Shown: one piece after another, positions 4,219-7,288 of the stretch | How positions within the stretch are numbered: the first letter of the stretch is position 1 | How the letters are laid out: every line of letters starts with the position of its first letter | DNA from: JBJXFK01 sp046155505 | GTDB lineage: Bacteria; Planctomycetota; Phycisphaerae; UBA1845; Fen-1342 | Assembly (NCBI GenBank): GCA_046155505.1 | Contig: JBJXFK010000238.1 | Location: 1-7,288, forward strand | DNA: 7,288 bases | Direction: 5' to 3' | Notes under the pieces: generated by a model | The model's input: only the letters and a program-made list of their open reading frames with translations | Databases searched by the model: none | What the model was told of the DNA's origin: nothing | Position numbers and translations under genes: made by a program

Positions 4219-7200
4219 CCGCCGACCTCCGCCAGATTTTGCTGGACCGCGGTCAGCTTGGCGCGGGCTTCGTCGAGTCTGGCGCGTTCGGCCTGGACCT
4301 TGGCCGGCGGGGCCTTGGCGACGAACGCCTCGTTGCCAAGGTTCGCCTCAATGCGGCCGACGTGCGTCGAGAGTTCCTCGATTTCCTTGCGCAGCCGCGT
4401 GCGTTCGACCTCGATGTCGCACAGGCCTGTGATCTGCACATAGACGTGGATGCCGCCGGCGAGGACTTTGCTGACGGCGTCGCTGGGTCGCGGGACATCG
4501 GGGCTGATGGCGAGGCCTTCGACCGCGCCGAGGCGGTGGATCTGGGCGGAAACGTGATGCAGCTTTTCGGCGATCGCGGGCGAGCACCGCACTGCGGCGT
4601 GCGGCAGCGTCTTGATCGCAGGCTGCTTCGACGCCGAACGCATAGCGTTGATATGCGAGCGAATCTCTCGCAGAGCCGTAATCACGGCGATGGCCTGGCC
4701 GACACCGATGGCGGCGTCTTTCTGCTGCTTGACCTCGGCGAGCCACGAGCCGGTTGGGTCGTCAACTTGCGGCCACGGCATGCAGATGAGTGCCGGGGCG
4801 TCGGCGGGCGGTTTCTGGCCTTCGGGCCATACAAGGGCATGATGCCCTGGGATCGCCTGGCCGAGCTCCTGCCATATGCGTTCGGTAACGATTGGTGTGA
4901 ATGGATGCAGCAAGCTCAGGCTGATGTCGAGCACCTGCACGAGCGAAATCTTCACGTCGTTCTTTTCATCGTCGGTGTGGCCGGGGTTGGCAAGATAGTC
5001 CTTCACCGATTCGACATACCAGTCGCAGACGTAGCTCCAGAAGAAATCACGCAGCGCGTCAACTGCGACAGCGAATTCGTAGTTGTCGAGTGCGCGATCA
5101 AGCTTGGCGATGCAGTCGAGCAGTTCGCTGCGAATCCACTTTTCGAAGTCGGGCAACTGCGATGGGGAGCGCTTGGTGTGCTGCACCGAGCTGGTGCGAT
5201 CGAACTTCACGTCCGCGCACTTGGGGATGATGAAACCCGTTGCGGCCTGCCAGAGTTTGGTTACGAAGTTTCGGCCCGGCTCGAAGCGCGGCGAGAGCAG
5301 AAGCCCAAGGCCCTTTTCGCGGATCAACGTGTCGTCGGCAACGCGCGTAGCGAACTCCTTCTTGCAGAGACGGCACGCGATCGTGGGTTTTTTCAGATCG
5401 CTTTGCTGCTGCGTGAACTCGCCCGCGCAGTGCGGACAGCGGTAGCTGCCGGGCACGCGAACATCCTGCGTATCGCCGGCCATCCCGGCGAGCGAGAAAC
5501 GCATGGCGTCCGTGCCATACGCATCGATGAGATCGAGCGGGTCCATGCCGTTGCCGGTGGACTTGCTCATCCGCGCACCCCATGCGTCCTGAATCACGGG
5601 ATGGATATAGACGTGCGAAAACGGGACGCGGCCGGTGTTGTAGAGGCCGGTCATCACCATGCGGGCGACCCAGAGGGTGATGATGTCGCGCGCGGTCGAG
5701 AGGACCGATGTGGGATAGAAGTAGTCGAGGTCGGGGAGCGGGGCTCCATTTTGGATTTTGGATTTTGGATTTTGGATTGCCTCGGTGGTGATGCCGCTCG
5801 GCCAGCCGAAGGTGGAATGCGGCCAGAGGGCGGAACTGAACCAGGTGTCGAGGACGTCGGGGTCTTGGTCGAAGCCTGCTTTGGCGAGCAGCGCAACAAT
5901 AGCAGAGTCGCTACCGCCATAGCACACTTGAATTTCGTACTCGCCCTCCGATTCGGACACCACAGGGTTGAATTCGTCCTTCCAATCGGTGATGCGCTTC
6001 CCATCTCGTGCTCGGAAGATGGACCAGCACAGTTGACTGCTGCCCCAGTTTTGCTCGAACAACGAGTCGAGGCCGTCGGCACCAAAGATGATCGACGCGA
6101 AGTTAGATTCCGTAACGCTGATTCGGCGCTTCCACACCGGAATCCGATGCCCCCACCAAAGCTGCCGACTGATGCACCAATCCCGCTTCTCGCCCAGCCA
6201 GTCGAGAAACGTCTTTCCATAGCGCGCGGGGTAAAACTGCACGCGGCCGTCGCGCACCGCGTCCATCGTGCCATCCGCCAGTGCGCCCATGCGCATGAAC
6301 CACTGCTCGCTGAGGTACGGCTGGATCGGCGACTTGCTGCGTTCGCTGTGGCCGACTTCGGTTTCGTACGGCTCGACCTTTTCCAGCAGGCCCGCCGCTT
6401 CGAGGTCGGCGACCACCCGTTTGCGGGCTTCGTCGAGTTTCAGGCCGGCGTATTTGCCGCCCTCGCCCGCATTGTCGGCGTGCACCTTGCCGTCGGGCGT
6501 CAGCATGTTGCGAATTTCGATTGCATCGGGCTGGCCCTGCTTGCGCTGCCAGCACGCATAGTCGTTCGGATCGTGGGCCGGCGTCACTTTCACACAGCCG
6601 GTGCCGAATTCGCGTTTCACGAGCACATCGTCTGCAATCACCGGAATCGTCCGCCCACTGAGCGGCAGCACGACGCGCTTGCCGATCAAGTGCTTGAACC
6701 GCTCATCCTCGGGATGCACCGCGACCGCCGTGTCGGCGAGCATCGTCTCGGGCCGCGTTGTCGCCACAATGAGATAGGGGCCGAGGGGTCGGGGGGCCGA
6801 GGGGTCGAGTGAAGACGCAGGCGCTTCCTTGGCCCCTTGGCCCCTCGGCCCCTCGGCCCGTTCTTCCGCCAGCGGATACCGAATATGCCACAAGCTGCCG
6901 CGCACCGTCTCGTGATACACCTCATCATCCGCTACAGCCGTCTGTAGCTGCGTATCCCAATTCACGAGCCGTTTGCCGCGATAGATCAGCCCGTCGCTGA
7001 AGAGCTTGAAGAACGTCTCATAGACGGCCTGCACGCATCCTTCGTCGAGCGTGAACCGCGTGCGGTTCCAGTCACACGAGCAGCCCATGCGTTTGAGCTG
7101 GTTGAGGATGCGGGCGTTGTATTCCTGCTTCCATTCCCAGATTTTGCCGACCAGAAACTCACGGTGCTCCGGATTTTTGTTGTCGCGGACCCAGCCGGTC

Positions 7201-7288
7201 TCTTCGCGCAGCCGTTTCTCGACCACAGCCTGCGTCGCGATGCCGGCGTGATCGGTGCCAGGCAGCCAGCAGGCGTTGAAGCCTTGCA
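4215..7288 (-). CDS. valS: Valyl-tRNA synthetase, 5' end beyond the window
   Basis: This enzyme joins valine to tRNA-Val in the cytoplasm and edits mischarged threonine. The frame is open to the right edge and reads L-P-G-T-D-H-A-G-I-A-T-Q before the GTG at 7226, so that GTG is not the start and the HIGH motif lies outside. 1023 residues are visible. Counting from the 7226 codon: editing domain with A-T-T-R-P-E-T (155-161) and V-T-P-A-H-D-P-N-D-Y (214-223); S-R-Q-L-W-W-G-H-R-I-P-V-W (353-365); D-V-L-D-T-W-F-S-S-A-L-W-P (457-469); the KMSKS loop as R-M-S-K-S (552-556); the anticodon-binding region about 690-830; and a C-terminal coiled coil (about 935-1003), as is usual for ValRS. Oddities are a CxxC-17-CxxC zinc ribbon at 597-621, a long segment at 366-454, and two in-frame repeat inserts (123-150 and 483-493). 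Ends at TGA overlapping the next gene. Confidence 0.97.
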   Translation of the reverse strand, partial: QGFNACWLPGTDHAGIATQAVVEKRLREETGWVRDNKNPEHREFLVGKIWEWKQEYNARILNQLKRMGCSCDWNRTRFTLDEGCVQAVYETFFKLFSDGLIYRGKRLVNWDTQLQTAVADDEVYHETVRGSLWHIRYPLAEERAEGPRGQGAKEAPASSLDPSAPRPLGPYLIVATTRPETMLADTAVAVHPEDERFKHLIGKRVVLPLSGRTIPVIADDVLVKREFGTGCVKVTPAHDPNDYACWQRKQGQPDAIEIRNMLTPDGKVHADNAGEGGKYAGLKLDEARKRVVADLEAAGLLEKVEPYETEVGHSERSKSPIQPYLSEQWFMRMGALADGTMDAVRDGRVQFYPARYGKTFLDWLGEKRDWCISRQLWWGHRIPVWKRRISVTESNFASIIFGADGLDSLFEQNWGSSQLCWSIFRARDGKRITDWKDEFNPVVSESEGEYEIQVCYGGSDSAIVALLAKAGFDQDPDVLDTWFSSALWPHSTFGWPSGITTEAIQNPKSKIQNGAPLPDLDYFYPTSVLSTARDIITLWVARMVMTGLYNTGRVPFSHVYIHPVIQDAWGARMSKSTGNGMDPLDLIDAYGTDAMRFSLAGMAGDTQDVRVPGSYRCPHCAGEFTQQQSDLKKPTIACRLCKKEFATRVADDTLIREKGLGLLLSPRFEPGRNFVTKLWQAATGFIIPKCADVKFDRTSSVQHTKRSPSQLPDFEKWIRSELLDCIAKLDRALDNYEFAVAVDALRDFFWSYVCDWYVESVKDYLANPGHTDDEKNDVKISLVQVLDISLSLLHPFTPIVTERIWQELGQAIPGHHALVWPEGQKPPADAPALICMPWPQVDDPTGSWLAEVKQQKDAAIGVGQAIAVITALREIRSHINAMRSASKQPAIKTLPHAAVRCSPAIAEKLHHVSAQIHRLGAVEGLAISPDVPRPSDAVSKVLAGGIHVYVQITGLCDIEVERTRLRKEIEELSTHVGRIEANLGNEAFVAKAPPAKVQAERARLDEARAKLTAVQQNLAEVGG
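4216..4230 (-). promoter_or_regulatory. Shine-Dalgarno and GTG start overlapping the valS stop
   Basis: On the minus strand GGAGGT (complement of 4225-4230) lies six bases before GTG (4218-4216), and the GTG shares bases with the valS TGA (4217-4215) as GTGA. Strength, spacing and the 4-base overlap are typical of translational coupling. The same bases encode the last valS residues, so part of the match could be chance. Confidence 0.7.
5749..5776. repeat. Heptamer array TTTTGGA x4 inside valS
   Basis: Four perfect copies of TTTTGGA occupy 5749-5776 and are followed by TT. On the coding strand this is TCCAAAA x4, read as I-Q-N-P-K-S-K-I-Q-N at about residues 484-493. It lies just after the D-T-W-F-S-S-A-L-W-P-H-S-T-F-G-W-P block and before P-D-L-D-Y-F-Y-P-T, where ValRS proteins normally have a short variable loop. 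The composition is AT-rich in a GC-rich gene. Confidence 0.9.
6777..6860. repeat. 84-bp octamer-based inverted repeat inserted in frame in valS
   Basis: The left arm reads CCGAGGGG, TCGGGGGG, CCGAGGGG from 6781. The right arm is CCTTGGCC twice then CCTCGGCC twice at 6827-6858. The arms are near-complementary around a spacer of about 20 bases. The element spans exactly 28 codons (residues 123-150, Pro/Gly/Ala/Arg-rich), between W-H-I-R-Y-P-L and Y-L-I-V-A-T-T-R-P-E-T. Other ValRS proteins have only a short turn there, so this is an insertion into a surface loop of the editing domain. Confidence 0.88.

Noticed and set aside
4191..6812. An 873-codon rightward open frame opposite valS
   Set aside because: It is the antisense shadow of valS: the valS strand carries unmistakable ValRS motifs, while this frame gives no family pattern, has no Shine-Dalgarno, and starts in the repeat element. 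High GC makes long antisense frames common.
7224..7226. GTG at 7226 as the valS start
   Set aside because: The frame stays open upstream to the edge and encodes the conserved T-D-H-A-G-I-A-T-Q block, so this GTG is an internal valine codon.

Overview
The window looks like a piece of a high-GC planctomycete chromosome, most likely from the Phycisphaerae side of Planctomycetota. This is an inference from gene style. A secreted PQQ-type sugar dehydrogenase ends in a dockerin-like pair of Asp-rich calcium loops. Next to it is a large secreted protein built from G-D-D-x-Y repeats. The valyl-tRNA synthetase carries an internal zinc ribbon. Several short-period intergenic repeat families are present. 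No rRNA, tRNA, CRISPR array, transposase, phage gene or plasmid gene was seen.

Layout. Positions 1-101 are a degenerate 8-bp tandem array (consensus AAGGGGAC) that probably continues off the left edge. A leader of about 200 bases, with a weak promoter-like element over a perfect small palindrome, precedes the rightward gene at 320-1702. That gene encodes an exported glucose/sorbosone dehydrogenase-family beta-propeller with a C-terminal dockerin-like module. Positions 1703-2088 are a non-coding gap between convergent genes and hold several hairpins, two of which are plausible terminators for the leftward unit.

The rest is one leftward transcription unit. valS enters at the right edge, with its N-terminus missing, and stops at 4215. 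A 709-codon gene of unknown function follows, overlapping valS by four bases (GTGA) and having a strong Shine-Dalgarno sequence inside the valS tail. It encodes a predicted exported protein with an N-terminal helical region and twelve copies of a roughly 27-residue D-x-x-G-x-D-x-Y repeat.

The most unusual feature is how short-period repeats sit in the coding sequence. Four unrelated arrays occur in 7.3 kb: AAGGGGAC; CACAGAGG plus AATAGCG; TTTTGGA; and CCGAGGGG. All are 7- or 8-bp units, and two are arranged as long inverted repeats. Three of the four lie inside open reading frames without breaking them. One adds 28 codons just before the editing-domain motif of ValRS, one adds about 11 codons between the D-T-W-F-S-S motif and the KMSKS loop, and one supplies almost the whole N-terminal extension and much of the signal-peptide core of the 709-residue protein. 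This resembles the short tandemly repeated sequences of cyanobacteria, but used as in-frame peptide inserts. Because 7- and 8-bp units are not multiples of three, gain or loss of a unit would shift the frame, so the exported protein could in principle phase-vary.

The three genes do not form an obvious pathway. The sugar dehydrogenase and the repeat protein are both predicted to be exported, and valS is housekeeping.
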